A stretch of DNA of 64,000 nt. Source: Streptomyces sp. XY006. GTDB lineage: Bacteria; Actinomycetota; Actinomycetes; Streptomycetales; Streptomycetaceae. The notes beneath the pieces were generated by a model. That model had not been told where the DNA came from. It did no database searches and was given only the letters and a program-made list of their open reading frames with translations. Shown here one piece after another: positions 27,212 through 36,320 of this stretch. Both the position numbers and the translations under genes were made by a program. The stretch covers positions 62,001 to 126,000 of the forward strand of contig NZ_NOKT01000018.1 in assembly GCF_002237655.1 (NCBI RefSeq), read 5' to 3'. Positions within the stretch are counted from its first letter, which is position 1. Each line of letters opens with the position of its first letter.

Positions 27212-28561
27212 TCAGATATCGCTCTTACGGCGCAGCGACACCCGCCGCCGGCCCGACTTCGCCCCCTCGCCGCCCGGCTTCGCCACATCCCCGCCGGGTT
27301 TCGCCGCCTCCCCGCCGGGTTTCGCCGCCTCCCCGCCGGGCTCCGCCGCCTCCCGGCCCGCCGTCCCCACTTCCCGGCCCGGCTCCGGCGGGCCGCTGCC
27401 CCGGGACCGCAGCGCCACCCCGGCGGAGACCAGCAGCAGCACCCCCAGCATCACGAACGGCGCCGCCACCCCCGCGACCCCGGCGATCAGACCGGCGGAG
27501 GCGGGCGCGGCGACCTGGCCGAGCCGGTTGCCCGTCAGCCGCAGCGCGAGGGCCGTCGACCGCGCGTCCTCCGGCGAGGCCTGGACGACCGTCGTCATGG
27601 ACAGCGGCTGCCCGACGCCGAGGCAGAAGCCGAGCAGCACCAGCAGCAGGCCGAGCGCCCACACCGGCACCGGCAGGGCGATGCCCGCGCACAGCAGGGC
27701 CGCCAGCAGACAGGTCACGGTGAGCAGCAGGGTGCGGCCGAGCAGCCGCAGCAGGGGCGTGAGCACCAGCCGGCAGGCGATGGTGGCCGCCGCGCGCAGG
27801 CTGAGCAGGAGGCCGACGACCGACGGTGCGATGCCCCGGTGCTCGCCGACGACCGGGAGGTAGGCGGTGAGGATGTCGGTCGCGGACAGCACGGCGAGGC
27901 TGATGAAGATGCCGGCGGGCACGCCCCGGGTGCGCAGGATGCCCCGCACGGGCACACGGTCGCCCTTGCCCGCGCGGGAGGCGGACGCCGTACCGCGGTG
28001 CTCGATGCGCCAGAGCGAGGTGAAGGAGACCGCCGCCGTCGCGCCCGCCGCGACCAGGGCCAGCGCGCTGGTGCCGGCCATGTCCGCGCCGCCGATCAGC
28101 GCGCCCGCGGCGATGGGTCCGATCAACTGGCCGAGGGCCGCGCCGATGGTGAAGTGACCGAAGTTGCGGTCCTGTTCGTGCGGTGCGGACTGCCGGGCGA
28201 CGAGGGACTGCGAGCCGATCACGAAGCAGAGGTGGCCGAGCCCCATCACCCCGCTCCACAGCGCCATCGTCCACAGGGATCCGGCCACGCCGCTGAGGGC
28301 GCAGCCGCCGGCTATCAGGACCACCCCGAAGGGCAGCAGGGGTGCGCAGCGGCCGTGGTCGGTGCGGCGGCCCAGGGGGACGGCCGCGAACAGGGGCAGC
28401 AGCGCGTACACGCCGGCGATGACGCCGACCGCCCGCTCGTCCGCGCCCAGCGCGAGGGCCCGGTAGGAGACGGCGGGCCGGGCCATCGACACCGCCCCCT
28501 GCGTGAAGGAGAAGGCGATGACGAGGCGGAGCAGCCAGCCGCGGTTCCCACCGGGCCTCAC
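27212..28561 (-). CDS. MFS transporter with repeated C-terminal tail
   Basis: 449 aa, 12 predicted membrane helices (from RGWLLRLVIAFSFTQGA to VAAPFVMLGVLLLVSAGVAL), with the A-like loop LGRRTDHGRCAPLLPFG. The cytoplasmic tail of about 50 residues is made of GGEAAKPG-like heptapeptides and ends basic (RRRVSLRRKSDI). Start GTG with GTGGAGGAC upstream. It follows the CitMHS gene by 32 bp on the same strand, so the two are likely co-transcribed. Substrate unknown; the wider open frame upstream is a shadow of the CitMHS gene. Confidence 0.87.
   Translation of the reverse strand: MRPGGNRGWLLRLVIAFSFTQGAVSMARPAVSYRALALGADERAVGVIAGVYALLPLFAAVPLGRRTDHGRCAPLLPFGVVLIAGGCALSGVAGSLWTMALWSGVMGLGHLCFVIGSQSLVARQSAPHEQDRNFGHFTIGAALGQLIGPIAAGALIGGADMAGTSALALVAAGATAAVSFTSLWRIEHRGTASASRAGKGDRVPVRGILRTRGVPAGIFISLAVLSATDILTAYLPVVGEHRGIAPSVVGLLLSLRAAATIACRLVLTPLLRLLGRTLLLTVTCLLAALLCAGIALPVPVWALGLLLVLLGFCLGVGQPLSMTTVVQASPEDARSTALALRLTGNRLGQVAAPASAGLIAGVAGVAAPFVMLGVLLLVSAGVALRSRGSGPPEPGREVGTAGREAAEPGGEAAKPGGEAAKPGGDVAKPGGEGAKSGRRRVSLRRKSDI
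27257..27361. repeat. Five tandem 21-bp units in the MFS transporter tail
   Basis: Units of the form CTTCGCCNNNTCCCCGCCGGG; the central two are almost identical. They encode heptapeptides on the minus strand. Confidence 0.8.
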
Positions 28562-28593
28562 GATGTCCTCCACGGGGAGAGTCGTTCGAACGG

Positions 28594-30027
28594 TCAGATG
28601 ATGCCGAAGAGCATGCCCGCCGCGAGGATGACCAGGCAGGTGAGGGCGGCCCACTTCACGACGAACCTGGTGTGGTCGCCGAACTCGACCTTGGCCATGC
28701 CGACCAGGACGTAGACGGCGGGGACGAGCGGGCTGGACATGTGCAGCGGCTGGCCGACGAGGGAGGCGCGGGCCATCTCCAGCGGGGAGACGCCGTGCGC
28801 GGCACCGGCCTCGGCGAGGACGGGCAGGACTCCGAAGTAGAAGCCGTCGTTCGACATGAAGTACGTCAGCGGCAGGCTCAGGATGCCGGTGACGAGGGCC
28901 ATGTGCGGGCCCATGCTGCCGGGGATGACGTCCACCATCCACTTGGCCATGTGGTCGACCATGCCGGTGCCCTGGAGGACGCCGGTGAAGACGGCGGCGG
29001 CGAAGACCATGCCGGAGACGTTCAGGACGTTGTCGGCGTGGGCGGCGATGCGGGCCTTCTGGTCGGGGATGTGCGGGAAGTTGACGGAGAGGGCGAGCGC
29101 GGCGCCGAGCAGGAACAGCACCGGGATCGGCAGCCACTCCATGATCATGGCGGTGAGCAGGACGACCGTGAGCAGCGCGTTGAACCAGTAGAGCTTGGGA
29201 CGCAGGGTGTCCCGGTCCGGGTCGAGGCCCTGGAAGCCGTCGTCCTGCGCGGAGTCGCCCGGGCCGCCGCCGGCCTCGGGGGCGTCCGCGCCGGGGCCCG
29301 CTCCCGCGGTGCCGCCCTTGCGCATGGAGACCTTGCCGTCGCCGGAGCCGCCGGCGCCGACGAGGACCGTCTCGGTCTCCTTCTCCTCCTCCAGCACCTC
29401 GTCCAGCGTCAGCACGCCCAGCCTCCGGCGCTCGCGCACACCGAGGACGTAGGAGAGGCCGAAGACGAAGAGCAGGCCGACCAGGAGCGCCGGGATCATC
29501 GGGACGAAGATGTCGCTGGCGTCGAGCTTGAGCGCGGTCGCGGCACGGGCCGTCGGGCCGCCCCAGGGGAGGGTGTTCATCACGCCGTTGGCCATGGCGG
29601 CGACACCGGTCATCACGACCAGGCTCATCTTCAGGCGCTTGTACAGCGGGTACATCGCCGAGACGGTGATCATGAAGGTGGTGGAGCCGTCGCCGTCCAG
29701 TGACACGATCGCGGCGAGCACGGCCGTGCCGACGACGATCCGCATCGGGTCGGCTTTGCAGAACTTGAGGATGCCGCGGACGATCGGGTCGAAGAGACCG
29801 ACGTCGATCATCACGCCGAAGTAGACGATCGCGAACATCAGCATCGCCGCGGTGGGGGCGAGGCTGGTCACGCCGTCGATGACGTAGTCGCCGAGCTGGG
29901 CGCCCTTGCCGACGAACACGCAGAACAGCGCGGGGATCAGCACGAGCGCCGCGATCGGCGACATCTTCTTCATCATGATCAGGACCAGGAAGGTCGCGAT
30001 CATGGCGAAGCCGAGGATGGTCAGCAT
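28594..30027 (-). CDS. CitMHS-family metal-citrate:proton symporter
   Basis: 477 aa with 11-12 membrane helices. Family marks: MMKKMSPIAALVLIPALF, SLDGDGSTTFMITVSAMYPLYKRL, NTLPWGGPTARAATALKLDASDIF and the C-terminal SNDGFYFGVLPVLAEAGAAHGVSP. The Streptomyces coelicolor homologue (CitSc) imports citrate complexed with Ca2+. A long acidic, Gly-rich cytoplasmic loop (EEEKETETVLVG through DDGFQG) joins the halves. ATG at MLTILGF; weak SD (AGGT). The 135-bp promoter region holds a 9-bp inverted repeat. Followed by an MFS gene. Confidence 0.93.
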   Translation of the reverse strand: MLTILGFAMIATFLVLIMMKKMSPIAALVLIPALFCVFVGKGAQLGDYVIDGVTSLAPTAAMLMFAIVYFGVMIDVGLFDPIVRGILKFCKADPMRIVVGTAVLAAIVSLDGDGSTTFMITVSAMYPLYKRLKMSLVVMTGVAAMANGVMNTLPWGGPTARAATALKLDASDIFVPMIPALLVGLLFVFGLSYVLGVRERRRLGVLTLDEVLEEEKETETVLVGAGGSGDGKVSMRKGGTAGAGPGADAPEAGGGPGDSAQDDGFQGLDPDRDTLRPKLYWFNALLTVVLLTAMIMEWLPIPVLFLLGAALALSVNFPHIPDQKARIAAHADNVLNVSGMVFAAAVFTGVLQGTGMVDHMAKWMVDVIPGSMGPHMALVTGILSLPLTYFMSNDGFYFGVLPVLAEAGAAHGVSPLEMARASLVGQPLHMSSPLVPAVYVLVGMAKVEFGDHTRFVVKWAALTCLVILAAGMLFGII

Positions 30028-30035
30028 GAGTGGAT

Positions 30036-30092
30036 ACCTAACGTTCGCCCTTGAACATCCCACCAGGGCCGGCGGTGTCCGAGACGTTAGGT
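30036..30092. promoter_or_regulatory. Widely spaced inverted repeat in the CitMHS promoter
   Basis: ACCTAACGT and ACGTTAGGT, 39 nt apart, just upstream of the CitMHS start. A possible looped or two-dimer regulator site. Further upstream, GTTAACAAGACGTTGAC is AT-richer and likely the promoter core. Confidence 0.45.
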
Positions 30093-30162
30093 GCGGTCAA
30101 GCAGCGTTAACAAGACGTTGACGTGCGAGCAATAAGCGCAAAACTGCTGGTCACAGCTTTGC

Positions 30163-32430
30163 TCAGGTCAGGGCGGTGTGCTTTTCGGTCAGCGCGGGAC
30201 CTCCCGGGGCGGTCGCCGGAGCGACGTCGACGGGCACTCCGTTGAGGACGGCGTTGCCCGACAGCGGGTCGAGCGCCCGGCCGTCGAGGAGCTGGTTGAC
30301 GTTGACGCCGGGGTCGGCCGAGGCATGGCTCAGACGGGTTCCGGGGCGGTCGTGGCCCCAGCCGTGGGGCAGGCTGACCACGCCGCGCCGGATGGCGTCC
30401 GTGACCTCGGCGGGTGCGGTGACCTCTCCCCCGGCTCCCCTCACCCGCACCGGCGCACCGTCCTCGACGCCGAGGCGCTCGGCGTCCTCGGGGTTGATGT
30501 GCAGGGTGCAGCGGTTCGAACCGCCGGTGAGGGCGGGCACGTTGTGCATCCAGCTGTTGTTCGAGCGCAGGTGCCGGCGGCCGACCAGGACGAGCCCTTC
30601 GGGGCTTTCGGCCAGGGCCGCGCGCAGGCGGGGCAGGTCGGCGGCGATCGGGCCGGGCAGCAGCTCGACCCGGCCGCTCCTGGTCTTCAGCGGCTGCGGC
30701 AGGCGGGGCCGCAGCGGGCCGAGGTCGATGCCGTGCGGGTGCGCGAGGAGCTTCTCCAGGGTCAGCCCGTCCGGCGTCGCGCCGAAGCCGTCGCCGTAGG
30801 GGCCGAGGCGGAGCATCAGGTCCAGGCGTCGTTCGGGTCCGTCGACGCCGGTGAGCAGGGCGGCCAGTTCGCGGGGGTCGCGGCCGTGCACGGGCGAGTG
30901 GGCTTCGGTGACCGCCTTGCCGAGGGTCTGGCCGATGACCATGTCGTCGACGGCTCCCGGGTCGGCCCCGTGCATGCCCGTCACGGCGAGGATCAGCCGG
31001 GCCAGGATCTCCGTCTCGGCCATGCGGCCCGGCTCCAGTGGGACGGCGGGCCGGGTGTAGCGGACCTGGTTGCGCACGGCGAGGGTGTTGAAGGCGAAGT
31101 CGTGGTGCGGGCTCTGGGCGGGCGGGGGCGGGGGCAGGACCACGTGGGCGTGGCGCGAGGTCTCGTTGAGGTACGGGTCGACGCTGACCATGAAGTCGAG
31201 CGAGGCGAGCGCCTTGTCGAGCCGGTCGCCGTCGGGCGCGGACAGCACCGGGTTGGCGGCGACGGCGATCAGCGCGCGCACCGGCTCGCCCTCCTCGGTG
31301 GCCGTGTCGATCTCCTCCGCGAGGGCCGACAGGGGCAGCTCGCCCTTGGCCTCGGGGTGCCGGCTCACCCGGGAGTGCCAGCGCCCGAGGGCGAAGCCGC
31401 GGCCGGGTCCGGCGGGGCGCGGGGTCCGGTCGGTGGCGGCCTGCGGGAAGAGGGCGCCGCCGGGGCGGTCGAGGTTGCCGGTGAGGATGTTCAGTACGTC
31501 CACGAGCCAGCTGGCGAGGGTGCCGTGCGGGACGGTGCAGCTGCCGATCCGGCCGTAGACGGCGGCGGTGGGGGCGGCGGCGAGGTCGCGGGCGAGGGTG
31601 CGGATGAGTCCGGCGTCGACGTCACAGGCACCGGCGACGGCCTCCGGGGTGAAGTCGCGCAGGGCCGCGGACAGTTCCTCGACGCCCTCGACGTGCGGGG
31701 TGGGCTCGATCAGGCCCTCGTCGAAGAGGACCCGGGCCATCGCCGCGAGCAGCAGGGCGTCGGTGCCGGGCCGCACCGCGATGTGCCGGTCGGCGAGCCT
31801 GGCCGTGCGGGTGCGCCGCGGGTCGATCACGACGAGGGTGCCGCCCCGGGCCTTCAGGGCCTTGAGCTTGCCGGGGAAGTCGGGGGCGGTGCACAGGCTG
31901 CCGTTGGACTCCAGCGGGTTGGCGCCGATGAGCAGCAGGTGGTCGGTGCGGTCCAGGTCGGGCACGGGGATGGCGTTGGCGTCCCCGTAGAGCAGGCCGC
32001 TGGAGACGTGCTTGGGCATCTGGTCGACCGTGGAGGCGGTGAAGACGCTGCGGGTGCCGAGCCCGGCGAGCAGGAGCGGCGGATAGAGGCCGCCGGCCAT
32101 GGTGTGCACGTTGGGGTTGCCGAGGACGACACCGACGGCGTGCGGGCCGTGCCGCTCGACGACCGGCCGGATGCCGGCGGCGACCGCGTCGAAGGCCTCC
32201 TCCCAGGTGGCCTCGCGCAGCTCGCCGTCCCGGCGCACGAGCGGGGTGCGCAGCCGGTCGGGGTCGGAGTCGACGGCGCCGAAGGAGGCGCCCTTGGGGC
32301 AGATGAACCCCTTGCTGAAGACGTCGTCGCGGTCACCCCGGGCGTGGGTGACGCGCGTGCCCTCGATGGTGAGGGTCAGGCCGCAGGTGGCCTCACACAG
32401 GGGACAGATGCGCAGGGCGGAGCGGGACAC
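30163..32430 (-). CDS. Molybdopterin-dependent oxidoreductase with [4Fe-4S] cluster
   Basis: 755 aa, cytoplasmic (no Tat signal). The N-terminal cluster ligands C9, C12, C16 and C44 (CPLCEATC then FICPKG) mark the formate dehydrogenase / nitrate reductase (DMSO-reductase) superfamily. Further marks: LLIGANPLESNG, VVIDPRRTRTARLADRHIAVRPGTDA, GNLDRPGGALFP and the C-terminal molydopterin-binding domain (RSNNSWMHNVPALTGGSNRCTLHINPEDAERLG). Substrate unknown. GTG with AGGAGG upstream. The exact palindrome at 32476-32493 lies 45 bp upstream, tying it to the operator family of the acyl-CoA ligase operon. Confidence 0.92.
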   Translation of the reverse strand: MSRSALRICPLCEATCGLTLTIEGTRVTHARGDRDDVFSKGFICPKGASFGAVDSDPDRLRTPLVRRDGELREATWEEAFDAVAAGIRPVVERHGPHAVGVVLGNPNVHTMAGGLYPPLLLAGLGTRSVFTASTVDQMPKHVSSGLLYGDANAIPVPDLDRTDHLLLIGANPLESNGSLCTAPDFPGKLKALKARGGTLVVIDPRRTRTARLADRHIAVRPGTDALLLAAMARVLFDEGLIEPTPHVEGVEELSAALRDFTPEAVAGACDVDAGLIRTLARDLAAAPTAAVYGRIGSCTVPHGTLASWLVDVLNILTGNLDRPGGALFPQAATDRTPRPAGPGRGFALGRWHSRVSRHPEAKGELPLSALAEEIDTATEEGEPVRALIAVAANPVLSAPDGDRLDKALASLDFMVSVDPYLNETSRHAHVVLPPPPPAQSPHHDFAFNTLAVRNQVRYTRPAVPLEPGRMAETEILARLILAVTGMHGADPGAVDDMVIGQTLGKAVTEAHSPVHGRDPRELAALLTGVDGPERRLDLMLRLGPYGDGFGATPDGLTLEKLLAHPHGIDLGPLRPRLPQPLKTRSGRVELLPGPIAADLPRLRAALAESPEGLVLVGRRHLRSNNSWMHNVPALTGGSNRCTLHINPEDAERLGVEDGAPVRVRGAGGEVTAPAEVTDAIRRGVVSLPHGWGHDRPGTRLSHASADPGVNVNQLLDGRALDPLSGNAVLNGVPVDVAPATAPGGPALTEKHTALT

Positions 32431-32475
32431 GGGTCCTCCTGGGGCGGCGGCTGCGGTGACGCGCTGACGCGCTGA

Positions 32476-32493
32476 GCATACCGACCGGTATGC
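32476..32493. promoter_or_regulatory. Perfect palindromic operator before the molybdopterin oxidoreductase
   Basis: GCATACCGACCGGTATGC: 8-bp arms, 2-nt centre. Best version of the element also seen at 5442 and 20382. Confidence 0.65.
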
Positions 32494-32542
32494 ATGGAGG
32501 GGAGCCCTTGCGGGGAACGGATGTGCCGCGGCAGCCCGGGCG

Positions 32543-33163
32543 TCAGTCGAGCGCGCGGGCCAGATAGGAGCGGAGCAGTTCCCGGGCCTCGTCGATGATC
32601 TTCTGGTCCCCCTCGGGCGCGACCCGGAAGGCCAGGTGGACGAGGGTGTCGGCGGTCTCCACGGCGATCAGGAACACCCGGCGCAGATCCTCGTCCGGCT
32701 CGCGGTCGAGGTAGCCGGAGAGGAGCTCGGTGAGACGCTCGGCGACGCGGTGGTTCGGTTCGGCGTGACGGGCGCCGACCGGGATCTGGTTGCCGAAGTC
32801 GACCAGGGAGAAGCCGGGCGCCGTGCGCTTCATCTCCAGGTACTCGTCGAGCACGGCGTCCATGGCCGTGCGCCAGCCGCCGCCGTCACCGGCCTCGCGC
32901 AGGCGCTCGGTGACGCGCTCGGAGTACCGCTCCAGGTTGCGCTGGGCCAGCGCGTCGGCCATCTGGCGCTTGTTGCCGAAGAAGCGGTAGACCGATCCGA
33001 TGGGGACGCCGGCGCGCTCGGCGACCGCGCGGGTGCTCAGGGCGTCGTAGCCGACCTCGTCGAGGAGGTCGGCGCAGGCGTCGAGGATCCTGGTCAGGCG
33101 TTCGGCACTGCGCCGCTGCACGGGCGCACGACGGAGCGATGTCGCGTGGGGCACGGACTTCAT
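32543..33163 (-). CDS. TetR-family regulator
   Basis: 206 aa. HTH at about 30-70 (LLDEVGYDALSTRAVAERAGVPIGSVYRFFGNKRQMADAL). The C-terminal domain includes LVDFGNQIPVGARHAEPNHRVAERL and FLIAVETADTLVHLAFR. GGAAGGG precedes the ATG; longer frames read into low-complexity sequence. It sits upstream of the molybdopterin oxidoreductase gene on the same strand and is thus a second candidate reader of the palindrome at 32476-32493. From memory its position matches S. coelicolor SCO1712, reported to affect antibiotic production; that identity is not checked. Confidence 0.88.
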   Translation of the reverse strand: MKSVPHATSLRRAPVQRRSAERLTRILDACADLLDEVGYDALSTRAVAERAGVPIGSVYRFFGNKRQMADALAQRNLERYSERVTERLREAGDGGGWRTAMDAVLDEYLEMKRTAPGFSLVDFGNQIPVGARHAEPNHRVAERLTELLSGYLDREPDEDLRRVFLIAVETADTLVHLAFRVAPEGDQKIIDEARELLRSYLARALD

Positions 33164-33221
33164 GATGCCCTTCCGGCCCGACCGGGTGAACCTCGCCCCG
33201 GGGCGGACCGCGCGGCGCCCG

Positions 33222-33995
33222 TCACGCCGGCCGCCCCGGGACGACGCCCCGGCCCGAGTCGGCCCGGCCCGAGTCGGCCAGGCCCGAGTCGGCCCGGCCG
33301 GGGACCACCGCGACACCCGCCGCGCCCGCCGCACCGGTGGCACTGGGGGCACTGGGGGCACCGGGGGTACCGGGGGTACCGGCAGCACCAGCCACACCCG
33401 CCGCACCGGCGACATCAGCCACACCGGCCGCCGTATCCGCCGCTCCCACCACTCCCGTCCGTGCCCACCGCCGGCCGGTCGCGTCCGGTGTCGGGTCCGG
33501 GCCCGGTTGTGAGGCCGTGACGTCGGCCGTGGTCTCCACCGGGTCGCCGTCCACCGCCCACACCGTGCCGTCGTCGGCGTAGAGGCGGGCCGTCACCTGG
33601 TGCGTGCCGCGCGGGACGAGGCGGGCGGGCAGCCGGTACTCGGGGGTGCGCAGCCGGGCGACCAGGCGGCCGTCGACGTAGAGGTGGGCGAGGCCGCGCC
33701 CGGCCACCGCCCGGGCCGCCGACCCGGCCGGCGAGAAGCGGAAGTTGCGCAGGGTCAGGCGCACGTCCCAGCCGCCGCCCGCGTCGGGCTGCACCTCGAC
33801 GCCGACTTGGGGGGCGCCCGCGCGCTCCACCTCTCGATAGGGCCGCCCCTCCTTGTCCCGGTCCTCCAGGACTGTGCCCACGGGTGCGGACGACGCCCCG
33901 CTCTCCGGTGCGCCGCCGGAGCCGCAGCCCGCGGATCCGGCCAGGGAGAGGACACAGACCGCGAGCACGGCGAGGGGTCCGCGTGTCCACGACAT
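33222..33995 (-). CDS. Putative lipoprotein with repetitive C terminus
   Basis: 257 aa. Signal peptide with lipobox VLSLAGSAGC (Cys near residue 24). The domain at about 60-170 is beta-rich: VRLTLRNFRFSPAG, GLAHLYVDGRLVARLRTPEYRLP and GTHQVTARLYADDGTVWAVDG, resembling small extracytoplasmic domains of copper- or heme-related lipoproteins, but no Met/His metal motif is present. The last 80 residues are Gly/Ala/Val/Pro repeats then RADSGLADSGRADSG. Weak SD. Function not recognised. Confidence 0.75.
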   Translation of the reverse strand: MSWTRGPLAVLAVCVLSLAGSAGCGSGGAPESGASSAPVGTVLEDRDKEGRPYREVERAGAPQVGVEVQPDAGGGWDVRLTLRNFRFSPAGSAARAVAGRGLAHLYVDGRLVARLRTPEYRLPARLVPRGTHQVTARLYADDGTVWAVDGDPVETTADVTASQPGPDPTPDATGRRWARTGVVGAADTAAGVADVAGAAGVAGAAGTPGTPGAPSAPSATGAAGAAGVAVVPGRADSGLADSGRADSGRGVVPGRPA

Positions 33996-34148
33996 GCCGG
34001 GGAGCCTAGAACACACGTCCGGCACGGCGGATCGTCCTCAAGTCGGGTTCGGGTCATCCGTCGAGAGGAGGGCCGCGTCCCTCTTGCGCCGGGGAAAACG
34101 CAATCCTACGGTGCTCCATAGGAATCGGATCGCAAGGGAGCTGCAACC

Positions 34149-35465
34149 ATGGGCGCGGACGCGCGGAAGACCGCCGAAGGGCTGACCTACCTCTCCGGCT
34201 TCGGCAACGAGCACAGCTCCGAGGCCGTCCCGGGCGCACTGCCCGAGGGCCGCAACTCGCCCCAGCGGGCCCCGCTCGGGCTGTACGCGGAGCAGCTGAG
34301 CGGCACGGCCTTCACCGAGCCGCGGGCCCACAACCGCCGCTCGTGGCTGTACCGGATCCGCCCGTCGGCGGCGCACCCGGCGTTCACCCGGACCCACAAC
34401 GGCACGATCCGCACCGCCCCCTTCACCCAGACCGTGCCCGACCCCAACCGCCTGCGCTGGAACCCCCTGCCCGACCCGGGGCCCGAGACGGACTTCCTCA
34501 CGGGCCTGTGGACGCTCGGCGGCAACGGCGACGCCACCCAGCGCACGGGCATGGCCATCCACCTCTACACCGCCAACGCCTCCATGCAGCGGGTGTTCAG
34601 CGACTCGGACGGCGAGCTGCTGATCGTCCCGGAGCGCGGCGGACTGCTGCTGCGCACGGAGTTCGGTCTGCTCCATGTGGAGCCGGGACATGTGGCGCTG
34701 ATTCCGCGTGGTGTCCGCTTCCGTGTGGAGCTGCTCGACGATTCCGCCCGCGGCTATGTGTGCGAGAACTACGGCGCACCCTTCCGCCTCCCCGACCTGG
34801 GGCCGATCGGCGCCAACGGCCTCGCCAACCCACGGGACTTCCGCGCCCCGGTCGCCGCCTACGAGGACGTCGAGGGCCCGGTGGAGGTGGTGAACAAGTT
34901 CTGCGGCAACCTCTGGACCGCCACCTACGACCACTCCCCGCTCGATGTCGTGGCCTGGCACGGCAACCATGTGCCCTACGTCTATGACCTGCGCCGGTTC
35001 AATGTGATCGGCACCATCACCTACGACCACCCGGACCCGTCGATCTTCACGGTGCTCACCTCCCCCTCGGACACCCCCGGCCTGGCCGGAGTCGACTTCG
35101 TGGTGTTCGCGCCGCGCTGGCTGGTGGGCGAGGACACCTTCCGGCCGCCGTACTTCCACCGGAACGTGATGAGCGAGTACATGGGCCTGATCGAGGGCGC
35201 GTACGACGCCAAGGCCGAGGGCTTCGTGCCGGGCGGCGGTTCACTGCACAACATGATGTCGGCGCACGGCCCGGACCGGGAGACCTTCGACCGGGCGAGC
35301 GCCGCCGAGCTGAGGCCGCAGAAGATCGACGACGGCCTGGCCTTCATGTTCGAGACCCGCTGGCCGGTGACCCTCACCCCGCACGCGGCCCGCGCGGAAC
35401 ACCTCCAGGAGCGCTACGACGACGTCTGGCAGGGCCTGGAGCGGCACTTCAACCCCTTGCACTGA
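34149..35465 (+). CDS. hmgA: Homogentisate 1,2-dioxygenase
   Basis: 438 aa. Opens the ring of homogentisate to maleylacetoacetate in tyrosine and phenylalanine breakdown. Iron ligands can be placed by comparison with the human enzyme: His337 and Glu343 in PPYFHRNVMSEYMGLI and His373 in MMSAHGPD. SGFGNEHSSEAVPGALPEGRNSPQ is the N-terminal family motif. Length is normal. ATG with GGGAG upstream. A GntR gene follows by 26 bp on the same strand. Neither maleylacetoacetate isomerase nor fumarylacetoacetase is nearby, so the rest of the pathway is elsewhere. Confidence 0.97.
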   Translation: MGADARKTAEGLTYLSGFGNEHSSEAVPGALPEGRNSPQRAPLGLYAEQLSGTAFTEPRAHNRRSWLYRIRPSAAHPAFTRTHNGTIRTAPFTQTVPDPNRLRWNPLPDPGPETDFLTGLWTLGGNGDATQRTGMAIHLYTANASMQRVFSDSDGELLIVPERGGLLLRTEFGLLHVEPGHVALIPRGVRFRVELLDDSARGYVCENYGAPFRLPDLGPIGANGLANPRDFRAPVAAYEDVEGPVEVVNKFCGNLWTATYDHSPLDVVAWHGNHVPYVYDLRRFNVIGTITYDHPDPSIFTVLTSPSDTPGLAGVDFVVFAPRWLVGEDTFRPPYFHRNVMSEYMGLIEGAYDAKAEGFVPGGGSLHNMMSAHGPDRETFDRASAAELRPQKIDDGLAFMFETRWPVTLTPHAARAEHLQERYDDVWQGLERHFNPLH

Positions 35466-35491
35466 TCATTTCCTACCGGTACGGATGGCCC

Positions 35492-36241
35492 GTGACCTCC
35501 TTCGCCCCGGACTCGATCGTCCTGAACCGCAAGCTGCCGCTCTGGTACCAGGTGTCGCAGTCGCTGCGCGCCTCGATCCTCGGCCGCTCGCCCCAGGACC
35601 CGCTGCGGCTGCCCACGGAGGAGCAGCTGGCCGGGCACTACGGGGTGAGCGTGCTGACCATGCGGCAGGCGCTGAAGGAGCTGGAGGACGAGGGGCTGAT
35701 CTCGCGCCACCGGCGCCGGGGCACCTTCATCGAGCCGGACGCGCGCCGGGGCGCGCCGGTGCGGCTGCTCGGCTCGGTGGACGCGATCGTGGCCCAGCAG
35801 TCCGGCATGACGACCCGGCTGCTGGAGCACGGCATGGCCCCCGTGCCGGGCGAACTCGCCGAGTTCTTCCCGGAGGTGGCGCAGGTCGCGACGTACCACC
35901 GGCTGCGCAGCGACGAGAAGACGGGTGAGCCGACCAACCACGCCCGCAACTACGTGCGTCCCGAACTGGCCGCGCGGATCGACCTGGACGATCTGGTGCG
36001 CTGGCCGATGACCAAGGTGCTGCGGGACGTGGTGGGCGTGGACATCAGCCGCATCACGGACACCGTGGAGGCGCGGCTGGCCGATCCGGAGACGGCCCGG
36101 CTGCTGCAAGTCCCCCTGCTGAGCCCGATCCTGCACTACACGGGCGTCACGTACGACACCGAGGGGCGCCCCTTGGACGTGGCCGTCATCCACTACCGCG
36201 GTGACCGGTTCTCCTTCACGGTGACCCTGGAGGCCACGTGA
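35492..36241 (+). CDS. GntR-family regulator with UTRA domain
   Basis: 249 aa. The N-terminal winged helix (LWYQVSQSLRASILG, LPTEEQLAGHYGVSVLTMRQALKELEDEGLI, RRRGTFI) and the C-terminal UTRA ligand domain (ATYHRLRSDEKTGEPTNHARNYVRPEL to RPLDVAVIHYRGDRFSFTV) place it in the HutC subfamily. GTG start 26 bp after hmgA, probably the same transcript, so it may sense homogentisate or a related aromatic acid and regulate hmgA (inference). Confidence 0.9.
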   Translation: MTSFAPDSIVLNRKLPLWYQVSQSLRASILGRSPQDPLRLPTEEQLAGHYGVSVLTMRQALKELEDEGLISRHRRRGTFIEPDARRGAPVRLLGSVDAIVAQQSGMTTRLLEHGMAPVPGELAEFFPEVAQVATYHRLRSDEKTGEPTNHARNYVRPELAARIDLDDLVRWPMTKVLRDVVGVDISRITDTVEARLADPETARLLQVPLLSPILHYTGVTYDTEGRPLDVAVIHYRGDRFSFTVTLEAT

Positions 36242-36307
36242 GCGCCGCGGGCCGGCGAGCGCCGCTCGCGCCGTTCCCCGCGCCCCTGGGGAGCGCGGGA
36301 CACGTCG

Positions 36308-36313
36308 TACGAT
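36308..36313 (+). promoter_or_regulatory. -10 box of a leaderless mRNA
   Basis: TACGAT, with 7 nt before the GTG at 36321 and no SD. Confidence 0.5.
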
Positions 36314-36320
36314 GCGGGGC

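Noticed and set aside
28562..29137. Extended N terminus for the MFS transporter
   Set aside because: It is a shadow of the CitMHS gene; the GTG at 28561 has GGAGG and starts at the first membrane helix.
34036..34053. SoxR-box-like CCTCAAGTCGGGTTCGGG between the lipoprotein and hmgA
   Set aside because: Only the left half matches the known CCTCAAG-N4-CTTGAGG box; the second arm is poor, so no claim is made.
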